From positions 1-64,000 of the forward strand of contig NZ_CANLDD010000016.1 of NCBI RefSeq assembly GCF_947489355.1: a stretch of DNA of 64,000 nt. Reading direction: 5' to 3'. Of this stretch, positions 56,551 to 64,000 are shown in pieces. A program made the translations under genes and the position numbers. The stretch comes from an uncultured Microbulbifer sp. (GTDB lineage Bacteria; Pseudomonadota; Gammaproteobacteria; Pseudomonadales; Cellvibrionaceae). Numbering within the stretch: the first letter of the stretch is position 1; each line of letters begins with the position of its first letter. The notes under the pieces were generated by a model. It saw only the letters and a list, made by a program, of their open reading frames with translations. It searched no databases and was not told the DNA's origin.

Positions 56551-56988
56551 ATGCCCAAAACTGCTGCGAGCGCCGATTCTCTGCACGGCTTTGAGCCCTA
56601 CCACGAGGTCAAGGGCGAGGAGTACATGAATGAGAAGCAGCAGGCGCATTTTCGCAACTTGCTGTTGGCCTGGAAGGCCGAACTCATGGCGGAAGTGGAC
56701 CGCACCGTTTCCCATATGAAAGATGAGGCTGCCAACTTTCCCGATCCCGCCGACCGTGCCAGTCAGGAGGAGGAATTCAGCCTCGAGCTTCGTACCCGCG
56801 ACCGCGAACGCAAGCTGATCAAGAAAATCGATGCCACCCTGGAGTTGATCGATCAGGAGGACTACGGCTATTGCGAAGCCTGCGGGGTTGAGATTGGTAT
56901 CCGCCGCCTGGAGGCACGCCCCACCGCCACCTTATGCGTGGACTGCAAAACCCTGGCGGAAATCAAGGAACGGCAGATTTCCGGCTGA
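56551..56988 (+). CDS. dksA: RNA polymerase-binding transcription factor DksA
   Basis: Works with ppGpp on RNA polymerase to control rRNA and stress promoters. 145 residues. The coiled coil (HFRNLLLAWKAELMAEVDRTVSHM) leads to the tip with the DxxDxA residues DPADRASQ. The C-terminal four-Cys zinc finger is CEACGVEIG and CVDCKTLAE. The ATG at 56551 is preceded by AAGAGAGG. It starts the dksA-gluQ-cbrX-cbrA-cbrB block known from Pseudomonas. Confidence 0.97.
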   Translation: MPKTAASADSLHGFEPYHEVKGEEYMNEKQQAHFRNLLLAWKAELMAEVDRTVSHMKDEAANFPDPADRASQEEEFSLELRTRDRERKLIKKIDATLELIDQEDYGYCEACGVEIGIRRLEARPTATLCVDCKTLAEIKERQISG

Positions 56989-57045
56989 TTTCCAACCGGT
57001 AACAGCCCAAAGCGCCCGAGGTAGCCCGGCGCGAAAGGGCCGTCT

Positions 57046-57939
57046 GTGGGACCACCGCCAATCACCTTGGAAAGTGCTAAGCCCTATATTGGCCGTTTTG
57101 CGCCCTCACCCAGCGGCCCCCTGCATTTCGGGTCGCTGGTGTGCGCACTCGGCAGCTTCCTCGATGCCAGAGCCCACGGCGGTCACTGGCTGCTGCGTAT
57201 GGAGGACCTGGACCCCCCGCGCGAAGCCCCAGGCGCAGCGGCGCGCATTCTGAGCGCCCTGGAGGCCCACGGCTTGCATTGGCACGGTACTGTTAAATGG
57301 CAAAGTAAACGCACCCCACTCTATGAGGATACCCTGCAGCAGTTGCGCAAACAGGGTCTGTTGTACCCCTGCTACTGCTCGCGCAACCGGATTCGCCAGA
57401 GCGGCGGGCACAACAACAGCCGCTGCCGCACCGTAAATCCCGGCAAGGGCACCTGTGCCCTGCGCCTGGTCTGTGCCGGCGGCGAGGAGCATTTTTTGGA
57501 TATCTGGCACGGGGAGCAGCGCCAGTACATCCGAGACGATACCCTCCTCAAACGCCGCGACGGCCTCTACGCCTATCAATTGGCCGTGGTGGTTGACGAT
57601 ATCTCTCTGGGCATCACCCATGTGGTACGCGGTGCGGACCTCCTCGACACCACCGGCGCGCAGATACGCCTGTTCGGGGCACTCTCCGCTGCGCCACCAG
57701 TATTCGGACACCTGCCCCTGGTGATGGGGCCGGGAGGCCGGCAAAAACTGAGCAAACAAAATCGCGCCCCGGCTGTCGATAACGCCAATGCAGCTGGCAA
57801 TCTCTGTACCGCGCTGGCATTTCTCGGCTTTCATGTGCCCGCGTCCCTGGCGCAGGAGATGCCGGAAACAATTCTCAACTGGGCCGCAACCCACTGGCAG
57901 CGCCACCAGGTCGATAGGCACAACCGGCAATTGCACTGA
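57046..57939 (+). CDS. gluQ: Glutamyl-Q tRNA(Asp) synthetase
   Basis: Attaches glutamate to queuosine 34 of tRNA-Asp. 297 residues. It is a GluRS catalytic core without the anticodon domain. GRFAPSPSGPLHFGSLVCALGS is the HIGH-type region, LLRMEDLDPPRE follows, and KLSKQNRAP is the KMSKS-like loop. A zinc site is suggested by CYCSRNRIR and CRT. It starts at a GTG (57046) after AAAGGG. Lying directly after dksA, it is often co-transcribed with it. Confidence 0.93.
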   Translation: MGPPPITLESAKPYIGRFAPSPSGPLHFGSLVCALGSFLDARAHGGHWLLRMEDLDPPREAPGAAARILSALEAHGLHWHGTVKWQSKRTPLYEDTLQQLRKQGLLYPCYCSRNRIRQSGGHNNSRCRTVNPGKGTCALRLVCAGGEEHFLDIWHGEQRQYIRDDTLLKRRDGLYAYQLAVVVDDISLGITHVVRGADLLDTTGAQIRLFGALSAAPPVFGHLPLVMGPGGRQKLSKQNRAPAVDNANAAGNLCTALAFLGFHVPASLAQEMPETILNWAATHWQRHQVDRHNRQLH

Positions 57940-58070
57940 ATTGCGTTGACAATTACCCTTTTTATGCCAGTCATGCTCGGCCCCAGGCAACAGCCGGTTT
58001 ACCCCTGCGCACAACTACCTGGCCTGGCAACTGAATATTTTTACTGCAAAGCGGGTTTCCAAAGCGACTT

Positions 58071-58247
58071 ATGAGCAACCGCACTCTGTTAATCCTGCTC
58101 GTGCTGGTGGGCTATGTGTTTTCCCCCACCATTTTTACCTGGATGATCAACCCCTTCGGAGCTTGGTACCGGCCCTTTATCCTCTGGTTTGTCCTAATCC
58201 TGCTGGCGATTTTTATCCAGTGGAGGCGCAAGTCGAATGAGCTTTGA
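58071..58247 (+). CDS. Small membrane protein CbrX-like, coupled to cbrA
   Basis: A 58-codon frame (MSNRTLLILLVLVGYVFS...) with two hydrophobic helices around MINPFGAWYRP, ending WRRKSNEL. It runs from an ATG at 58071 and its stop is 11 bases inside cbrA. In Pseudomonas a similarly placed small protein, CbrX, is translationally coupled to CbrA. This matches in size, position and two-helix character, so I call it CbrX-like by context rather than sequence identity. Confidence 0.75.
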   Translation: MSNRTLLILLVLVGYVFSPTIFTWMINPFGAWYRPFILWFVLILLAIFIQWRRKSNEL

Positions 58248-61197
58248 GATAGCCCATATCGCTTTTGTGGGTGTCGCCTATATCGCCATCCTGTTCTTTG
58301 TCGCCTTCGCCGCGTCCAAGGGCTGGATGCCGTCGCGCTGGATGCGCCACCCTGTGGTATACGTGCTCTCCCTGGGGGTCTCCCTATCCGCCTGGACCTT
58401 CTACGGCATTGTCGATTTAGCCTGGCAATACGGCTACGGCGTGCTGGCCTACTACCTGGGCACCGGCGCCATGTTCCTGTTCGCCCCGGTGGCCCTGGAA
58501 CCCCTGGCGCGACTGGCCCAACGTTACCAGCTGTACTCTCCCGCGGACCTGCTGGTATTTCGCTACCACAGTCGCCAGGCGGGCATCCTCACCACACTGT
58601 TTATGCTGTTGGCTCTGATGCCCCTGGTGGCCCTGCAGATCCAGGCGGTGTCGGAAACCCTGGCACTGCTGTCCCATGACAGCGCTACCGTACTGGCACT
58701 GCCGGACAGCGACGTGTCCAGCAAAAACCTGATCGCCTTCCTTTACTGTGTATTACTCGCAGTGTTCACCAGTATGTACGGTGCCACCCGCGAGCGCGGT
58801 GAGGGGCTGGCCAGTGCCATGGCACTGGAATCCCTGGTTAAGCTGGTTGCCCTTACCTCCGTTGGGGGCTATGCGGTGTTCGGTGTATTCGGCGGCTTCT
58901 CCGGCCTCGACCAGTGGTTGCTGGAAAACAGTGATATGCAGCAGCGGCTCTACACCCCCATCGAACAAGGCTCCTCGCACACGCTGCTGCTGGTATTTAT
59001 TGCCACGGCTGTGGCCATGCCGCACATCTTCTATCTGAGTGTCGCCGAGCGCCCAACAAGGCAGGCTCTGCGCACTGCCAGCTGGGGCTTCCCGCTGTTT
59101 TTGCTGCTGATGGCACTGCCGATCTTCCCAATCATGTGGGCGGGCTTTGCCCTGGGCGTGGCCGAGCCCGTACAGTATTTCTCCCTGGCGGTACCCCGCA
59201 CCAGCGGCTCCGCACTGCTCACCGCGCTCGCGTTTATCGGCGGTCTTTCCGCCGCCACCGGCGCACTGATCATGATCACCCTGGCACTCTCCACCATGGT
59301 GATGAACCACTGGCTGCTGCCGGGCACCCGCTGGCATTCCGAAGACAATATGTACCGGCAACTGGTGTGGCTGCGCCGCACCCTGATTGCCGCGTTATTC
59401 GTTGCCGGCTTTGCTTTTTACCTGCTGCTGAACAATCGATTGTCCCTGTCGGATCTGGCCCTGCTGGCGTTTATCGGTTCCCTGCAGTTCCTGCCGGGTA
59501 TCTTTGCGGTTATCCACTGGCCGAGGGGCAATCGCCGCGGGTTTATTGGCGGTCTGCTCGCGGGCATGCTGATTTGGGGCTGCGGCCTGATGCTGCCGTC
59601 GATCCTCGACCTGAATGGTATCACCCTGCCCGGCACGTCAATACGAATGCCTCTGGGGATGTCTATATGGACCCAGATCACCACCCTGTCACTGGGTGCC
59701 AACATACTGCTGTTCGTCTGCCTGTCACTGTTTACCCGCACCGGCAGCCTGGAGCAGTACGCCGCCGACCTGTGCAGCGATGACACCATCGCCCAGGCCC
59801 TGCGCCTGGGGCTGGACGTGGAGTCCGCCACGGACTTCCGCCTGCGCCTGGCGGAAAGCCTGGGCGCAGCCACCGCCAGCCTGGAGGTCAAACGCGCCCT
59901 CAACCAACTCAACCTGCCGGACGATGAGCGGCGTCCCTACGCCCTGCGCCAGTTGCGCAATCGGCTGGAAGCGAACCTCTCAGGGCTGCTCGGGCGGGTG
60001 CTGGCCGGGCAGATTATCGACCGCCACTTCCCCTTCAAAAACAGTGATCAACCGGCCAATAAGGATATTCACCTGATCGAGACGCGCCTGGGGCGCTACA
60101 AACACCAACTCACCGGACTCGCTGCAGAACTCAACAATCTGCGCCTGTACCACCGCCAGATGCTCGAAGAATTGCCCATGGCTGCCTGCTCACTCGGTCG
60201 CGACGGCGAGATATTGCTGTGGAACTACGCCATGCAGGATCTCACCGGCATCACCGCCAGCGGAGTGGTCGGCTCCAAACTGGATTACCTGACCGAACCC
60301 TGGCGCGGTCTGTTGACAGAGTTCGCCCAGTCCGCCAATGCCAGTCGCTTCAAGCAGCAGGTCAACCTGGGAGGCATCAGCCACTGGCTCAATCTGCACA
60401 AGACCCGGCAGAAGCGCGACCGCAACAACCGCACCCACAACGAGCGCGGTGATGCCCAGATGCTGTTGTTGGAAGATATTACCGAGACACAGGTTCTGGA
60501 GCAGGAGCTGATGCACAGCGAACGCCTCGCCTCGGTCGGCCGTCTTGCCGCGGGTGTCGCCCACGAGGTGGGCAATCCGGTCACCGGTATCGCCTGCCTG
60601 GCACAGAATCTCCAGTTCGACTGCGACAATCCGGAGGTCCTGGAGACCGCCGACCAGATTCTCAGCCAGACCCAGCGCATCAGCCGTATTGTGCACTCAC
60701 TGGTCAACTTCTCCCACAGCGGTAGCCAGGAGAGTGAACGGGCACCGGTGGATCTGTACGCCTGTGTGCAGGAGGCGGTACAGCTGTTGTCGCTGCAGCG
60801 GGACAAGACTGAGGTACGCTTCGATAACACAGTGCCAGAAGACCTGATTGCTCCCGGCGACAACCAGCGCCTAATCCAGGTATTTATCAACCTGCTCAGC
60901 AACGCGCGTGACGCCAGCCCCGACGGAGGCCATATCCGCATTGAAGGCCATATCTGCAAGGGTAGCGCCTGTGTTTCGGTTACCGATGACGGCCCGGGGA
61001 TCTCCCCAAAGCACCGGGAGCGCATCCTCGAGCCCTTCTTCACCACCAAGGAGCCCGGAGAGGGCACCGGGCTGGGATTGGCGATGGTGTACAGCATTAT
61101 CGAGGAACATGGTGGACAGTTGGAACTGGTCAGTCCGGCCAACAAGGAAAGTGGACGCGGTGCAAAATTTATCGTGCAGCTACCGCTGGCTGGGTAA
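58237..61197 (+). CDS. cbrA: Sensor histidine kinase CbrA, transporter-fused
   Basis: 986 residues. The first ~500 form an SSS-type sodium/solute symporter domain with 12-13 helices (WTFYGIVDLAWQYGYG, SAWT...). A linker and PAS domain follow (MAACSLGRDGEILLWNYAMQ). The HisKA helix has the phospho-His in RLAAGVAHEVGNPVTGI. The ATPase domain shows INLLSNARDA (N box), DDGPGIS (G1) and GTGLGLAMVYSI (G2). In Pseudomonas CbrA senses carbon/nitrogen state, can take up histidine, and activates CbrB. Its start lies inside the small upstream gene. Confidence 0.93.
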   Translation: MSFEIAHIAFVGVAYIAILFFVAFAASKGWMPSRWMRHPVVYVLSLGVSLSAWTFYGIVDLAWQYGYGVLAYYLGTGAMFLFAPVALEPLARLAQRYQLYSPADLLVFRYHSRQAGILTTLFMLLALMPLVALQIQAVSETLALLSHDSATVLALPDSDVSSKNLIAFLYCVLLAVFTSMYGATRERGEGLASAMALESLVKLVALTSVGGYAVFGVFGGFSGLDQWLLENSDMQQRLYTPIEQGSSHTLLLVFIATAVAMPHIFYLSVAERPTRQALRTASWGFPLFLLLMALPIFPIMWAGFALGVAEPVQYFSLAVPRTSGSALLTALAFIGGLSAATGALIMITLALSTMVMNHWLLPGTRWHSEDNMYRQLVWLRRTLIAALFVAGFAFYLLLNNRLSLSDLALLAFIGSLQFLPGIFAVIHWPRGNRRGFIGGLLAGMLIWGCGLMLPSILDLNGITLPGTSIRMPLGMSIWTQITTLSLGANILLFVCLSLFTRTGSLEQYAADLCSDDTIAQALRLGLDVESATDFRLRLAESLGAATASLEVKRALNQLNLPDDERRPYALRQLRNRLEANLSGLLGRVLAGQIIDRHFPFKNSDQPANKDIHLIETRLGRYKHQLTGLAAELNNLRLYHRQMLEELPMAACSLGRDGEILLWNYAMQDLTGITASGVVGSKLDYLTEPWRGLLTEFAQSANASRFKQQVNLGGISHWLNLHKTRQKRDRNNRTHNERGDAQMLLLEDITETQVLEQELMHSERLASVGRLAAGVAHEVGNPVTGIACLAQNLQFDCDNPEVLETADQILSQTQRISRIVHSLVNFSHSGSQESERAPVDLYACVQEAVQLLSLQRDKTEVRFDNTVPEDLIAPGDNQRLIQVFINLLSNARDASPDGGHIRIEGHICKGSACVSVTDDGPGISPKHRERILEPFFTTKEPGEGTGLGLAMVYSIIEEHGGQLELVSPANKESGRGAKFIVQLPLAG

Positions 61198-61323
61198 GGA
61201 AGGAGGCTCAAAACGATTAAATTTTGTGCAAATATAGCTCGATTCTCAGTTTTTGAGTTGCATAGAAACGGCGCACAGGTAAAACTAGGCGCTTGCTGAG
61301 TATTTTGTAACCAGGCGTAACAC

Positions 61324-62715
61324 ATGAGCCACATCCTGATCGTCGAAGATGAAGCCATTATTCGAACGGCGCTGCGCAAGCTTCTGGAGCGGCACCGCTA
61401 CAAGGTCAGTGAGGCGGGTTCCGTTCGCGAAGCACTCAGTAAGTATCGCCTGAACACGGTGGACCTGATCATCTCGGACCTGCGCCTCCCCGGTGCACCC
61501 GGCACCGATTTACTCAAACCCGCCGGCGATATCCCCGTGCTGATCATGACCAGCTACGCCAGCCTCAGGTCCGCCGTGGACTCGATGCGTATGGGGGCTG
61601 CGGACTACATCGCCAAGCCCTTCGATCACGATGAGATGATCACCACCATACGCCGGGTAGTCGGCAAAGCTGAGCAGAGCCGCATCCAGGCCCCGGCGGA
61701 GAAAGAGAGTACCGGCTCCATCGCCGGAATGATCGGTAACAGCCGGATAATGCGCGAGCTGTATGGCCGCATCCACAAAGTGGCACCTACCGATGCCACA
61801 GTACTGGTACACGGTGAAACGGGTACCGGTAAGGAGCTGGTTGCCCGCGCCATCCACGAGGAGAGTCACCGTGTCGGCAAACCACTGATATCGGTGAACT
61901 GTGCCGCCATCCCCGAGACCCTGATCGAATCGGAACTGTTCGGTTATGAAAAAGGCGCTTTTACCGGGGCACAGAGCGCCCGCGAAGGGCTGGTAGCTGC
62001 CGCAGATGGCGGCACCTTATTCCTCGATGAAATCGGCGAACTCCCCCTGGAGGCCCAGGCGCGCCTGCTGCGAGTGATTCAGGAGGGCGAAGTGCGCCCC
62101 ATCGGCGCGATTGAATCGCGCAAGGTGAATGTGCGACTGGTAGCTGCCACGCACCGCAACCTGCGCCAGCTGGCGGCAGAACGCAAATTTCGTGAAGATC
62201 TCTACTATCGCATCAACGTGGTACAGATGACCCTCGCCCCCCTGCGGGAGCGCGGTCGGGACATTCTGGCACTGGCTGAGCACCTGCTGGAAAAATTTTG
62301 CAAAAAAATAGAGCGCCCGCTCCTGCGCCTGTCCCCTGAGGCCATCCAGGCGGTCACCACTTACGCCTGGCCCGGCAATGTGCGGGAACTGGAGAACGCG
62401 ATCCAGCGCGCGGTGATCCTCACCGACAGCAGCAGTGAAGAAATCGATCATAAAATTCTGGATATTGATCTCGACCTGGTACCCGTGGAAGAGGCCAGAA
62501 GCTCAACGCGTCCTCGCAGCTTGCATACAGACCCCCGCGAGGACCTGTCCCTGGAAGATTATTTCGCCCGCTTTGTTATCGAGCACCAGGACACCATGAG
62601 CGAAACCGAACTGGCCAAGAAATTGGGTGTCAGCCGCAAGTGCCTGTGGGAGCGGCGGCAAAAACTGGGGATTCCACGCAAGAGGACCCGCCGTAGCACC
62701 GTCGCCGAGGCCTGA
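61324..62715 (+). CDS. cbrB: Sigma-54-dependent response regulator CbrB
   Basis: 463 residues in three parts. The receiver domain has the phospho-Asp in LIISDLRLPG near residue 52 and Lys near 102 (AKPFDHDEM). The AAA+ activator domain has GETGTGKELVARAIH (Walker A), GAFTGAQ for sigma-54 contact, and LFLDEIGEL (Walker B). A Fis-type HTH ends the protein (ETELAKKLGVSRKCLWERRQKLG). It lies 126 bases after cbrA. In Pseudomonas CbrB activates crcZ from a sigma-54 promoter; a candidate promoter of that type starts 220 bases downstream. Confidence 0.95.
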   Translation: MSHILIVEDEAIIRTALRKLLERHRYKVSEAGSVREALSKYRLNTVDLIISDLRLPGAPGTDLLKPAGDIPVLIMTSYASLRSAVDSMRMGAADYIAKPFDHDEMITTIRRVVGKAEQSRIQAPAEKESTGSIAGMIGNSRIMRELYGRIHKVAPTDATVLVHGETGTGKELVARAIHEESHRVGKPLISVNCAAIPETLIESELFGYEKGAFTGAQSAREGLVAAADGGTLFLDEIGELPLEAQARLLRVIQEGEVRPIGAIESRKVNVRLVAATHRNLRQLAAERKFREDLYYRINVVQMTLAPLRERGRDILALAEHLLEKFCKKIERPLLRLSPEAIQAVTTYAWPGNVRELENAIQRAVILTDSSSEEIDHKILDIDLDLVPVEEARSSTRPRSLHTDPREDLSLEDYFARFVIEHQDTMSETELAKKLGVSRKCLWERRQKLGIPRKRTRRSTVAEA

Positions 62716-62935
62716 CCTCCCCCATCTTCTTCGGGGTTTCCTGTCTTCTCCCCGCCCGGCAGCGTCCGTACCCACCCCTACTGCCGCAGCCAACCCAAGG
62801 CTGATCGGGGCAAGTGTTACCCAACCCATCCACAAGTAACAATTGCCGCACCTTCCGTAACGCAACAAGCCAGAGAAAAGTTCCGTGAAAATATGTAAAG
62901 ATTATAACTTATTGATTTTTATAATATTTTTAAAG
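62716..62935. other. Region between cbrB and the CrcZ-like promoter
   Basis: A CCCC-ATCTTCTTC-GGGG hairpin with a TTT tail lies 16 bases after the cbrB stop and may end the cbr transcript. The rest becomes strongly A+T-rich towards the sigma-54 promoter. Upstream activator sites for CbrB would be expected here, but I could not identify a clear repeat. Confidence 0.4.
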
Positions 62936-62952
62936 TTGGCACATAAAGTGCT
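62936..62952 (+). promoter_or_regulatory. Sigma-54 promoter of the CrcZ-like RNA
   Basis: TTGGCAC (62936-62942), five bases, then GTGCT (62948-62952) keeps the invariant GG-N10-GC spacing of sigma-54 promoters. Only the -12 block (GTGCT for TTGCA) deviates. Transcription would start near 62963. The upstream gene, cbrB, encodes the cognate kind of activator. Confidence 0.75.
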
Positions 62953-62962
62953 TTATTCTTGA

Positions 62963-63358
62963 TACAAAAATTAAAAACGGCCAACAATAAAAATAAATGA
63001 CCGTTGTAAGCCCTAAAATGACTCACAATAAGCGGGCAAAAGAGAATAATAATAATGGGGCGGTCGACAATAAGAGCAATGAGAGACCAAAACCGAAAAA
63101 ACAACAATAAACAATAAGAATAAGTCCCAATCAAGAATAACAAAAAGCGCGTTGCAAACTGACTGAATTGTACCTGGGATAGGGTGTTTGCTTGACTGCA
63201 AATTGAGAGCGCAAGGAAGCCGCTACCTTCATACAGAAAATAAGAGTGATTCTCATTCGGTCGGGCAGTCACCAGTTGTTCCGAGGGTGTTCTGCCAACC
63301 GCATTTCTCACAAGAAGCGTTTTCCTCCACCTCCCTTCTATCAGCGGCTTTCCTTTAG
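62963..63358 (+). ncRNA. CrcZ-like small RNA with multiple Hfq/Crc (AAnAAnAA) motifs
   Basis: Directly after the sigma-54 promoter the plus strand is A-rich. It carries AAnAAnAA motifs in four clusters: 62983-62996, 63045-63055, 63100-63123 and 63133-63146. CrcZ of Pseudomonas has the same place (after cbrB), the same promoter type and several such motifs, and it sequesters Hfq/Crc to lift carbon catabolite repression. A 12-bp long-range stem (63213-63224 with 63343-63355) followed by CCTTT suggests a 3' end near 63358. That gives about 396 nt, close to CrcZ's roughly 400. Sequence identity was not checked; the call rests on layout and motifs. Confidence 0.7.
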
Positions 63359-64000
63359 GTACACAGTTATTCCTGTAATACCAAGCGACGTGAGCAGACT
63401 TTCATGGGGCCTTTCAAACCATGTCTCAGATCTCTTACCATTTACACGATAGTCTCGCCCGCAGAGCAGACATGTGAAGTCTTCACCGCTATGGTACCCG
63501 GGGGTAGCGAGCCCCTTCTTCATTTAACGATCCCGGTTACACCCGGCTTGAGCTGAATGCCTGCTGTTTTATCTTGCAACGACATTGCGCTGCCCGTAGG
63601 GTCAAGTTTGGATAAAAAAGAGCAATTCATAAAAGGCCTGGCAACCCCATACACAAACGCCTGGTGTGCCAGGGAAAATTATCCCGCTGGCTATGGAAGG
63701 ATTCCCGGATTCTCCAACCTGTAATAATTCTTATTTTCATTATCAAAACACCCGACATCCGCAGATTGCGGGCGCATTGTATGGGGTATGTTAGAATCGC
63801 GCCCACACATCCAGCTCGCTGGAGACAGGCGTCACTTTAGTGCCTTAATTTGTACTTCAACTCTGGCCAGCCCGGGGCTGTAGAAGCAGCAGTATCCCCA
63901 CCCCTCTGGGTCCCAGGGTGGAAAAGCATGGGCACAGAGCCTGCCCCCACTGCCGTGTGGCCAAAGCGCAGCAGGGTTTTTCCGGTCATCCACGAATGGC
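63359..64000. other. Region after the CrcZ-like RNA, no assigned gene
   Basis: In Pseudomonas pcnB follows crcZ. Here no PcnB-like start is recognisable before the window ends. A plus-strand frame from 63850 is still open at 64000 and contains an ATG at 63928 (MGTEPAPTAVWPKRSR), which might be the start of a gene cut by the edge. A 60-codon minus frame at 63341-63523 with a CLLC motif is not convincing. Hairpins occur near 63868-63880 and 63900-63920. Confidence 0.3.

Noticed and set aside
63241-63262. Fur-box-like stretch around GATTCTCATT
   Set aside because: Only one half resembles the consensus and no iron gene follows in the window.
62919-63311. 130-codon minus-strand frame over the A-rich region after cbrB
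   Set aside because: It is a shadow of the A-rich plus-strand motifs (Phe/Leu/Ile-rich when read backwards) with no ribosome site and poor composition. The sigma-54 promoter on the other strand explains the region better.
63341-63523. 60-codon minus-strand frame with a CLLC motif
   Set aside because: No ribosome site, no family, and it overlaps the predicted 3' end of the CrcZ-like RNA.

Overview
The window looks like a chromosomal segment of a marine-type gammaproteobacterium close to the Cellvibrionales (Microbulbifer-like is my best guess, inferred from gene order and protein style, not from a database search). Gram-negative markers include LptF/LptG, TonB-dependent and other outer-membrane proteins, the holC-valS order, a 13-gene NADH dehydrogenase operon with fused nuoCD, and the Pseudomonas-type block sfsA / dksA-gluQ-cbrX-cbrA-cbrB. 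Most genes are housekeeping and tightly packed. No tRNA, rRNA or CRISPR array was seen.

Layout. 0.5-9.6 kb holds a copper-oxidase/beta-barrel fusion, a GT25 glycosyltransferase, a small K+ channel overlapping tadA, rlmA coupled to a GMC oxidoreductase, a methyltransferase and a secreted unknown. 9.6-18.3 kb has an RDD protein, lptG/lptF, pepA, holC, an acidic linker-like unknown and valS. 18.3-23.1 kb is an A+T-richer island: an outer-membrane-type oligopeptidase B lipoprotein flanked by a 111-bp candidate MITE on one side and, on the other, decayed transposase pieces of IS91, ISKra4 and possibly IS66 type. 23.1-38.3 kb is the complete nuoA-N operon (complex I), followed by a ferritin-like helical protein. 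39-44 kb holds a TonB-dependent receptor and an SLC13-type transporter.

44.2-49.3 kb, on the minus strand, is a catabolic set: a glutamine-synthetase-like ligase, an aldehyde dehydrogenase, an iron-type alcohol dehydrogenase and a periplasmic MsrA. The three enzymes fit a gamma-glutamylated amino-alcohol or amine route. 49.4-56.3 kb holds ppa, an unknown with a repeated tail, cysE, an M15 peptidase, a stand-alone TfoX C-domain, htpX, a DegS-like protease, a Rieske protein and sfsA.

56.5-64 kb is the most interesting part: dksA-gluQ-cbrX-cbrA-cbrB. It is followed by a near-canonical sigma-54 promoter and an A-rich stretch of about 400 nt with four clusters of AAnAAnAA motifs. This is the architecture of CrcZ, the RNA sponge for Hfq/Crc that CbrAB activates in Pseudomonas. 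If real, the full carbon catabolite repression module exists outside Pseudomonas. It could plausibly act on catabolic genes such as the glutamylation cluster, but I saw no clear target site there.
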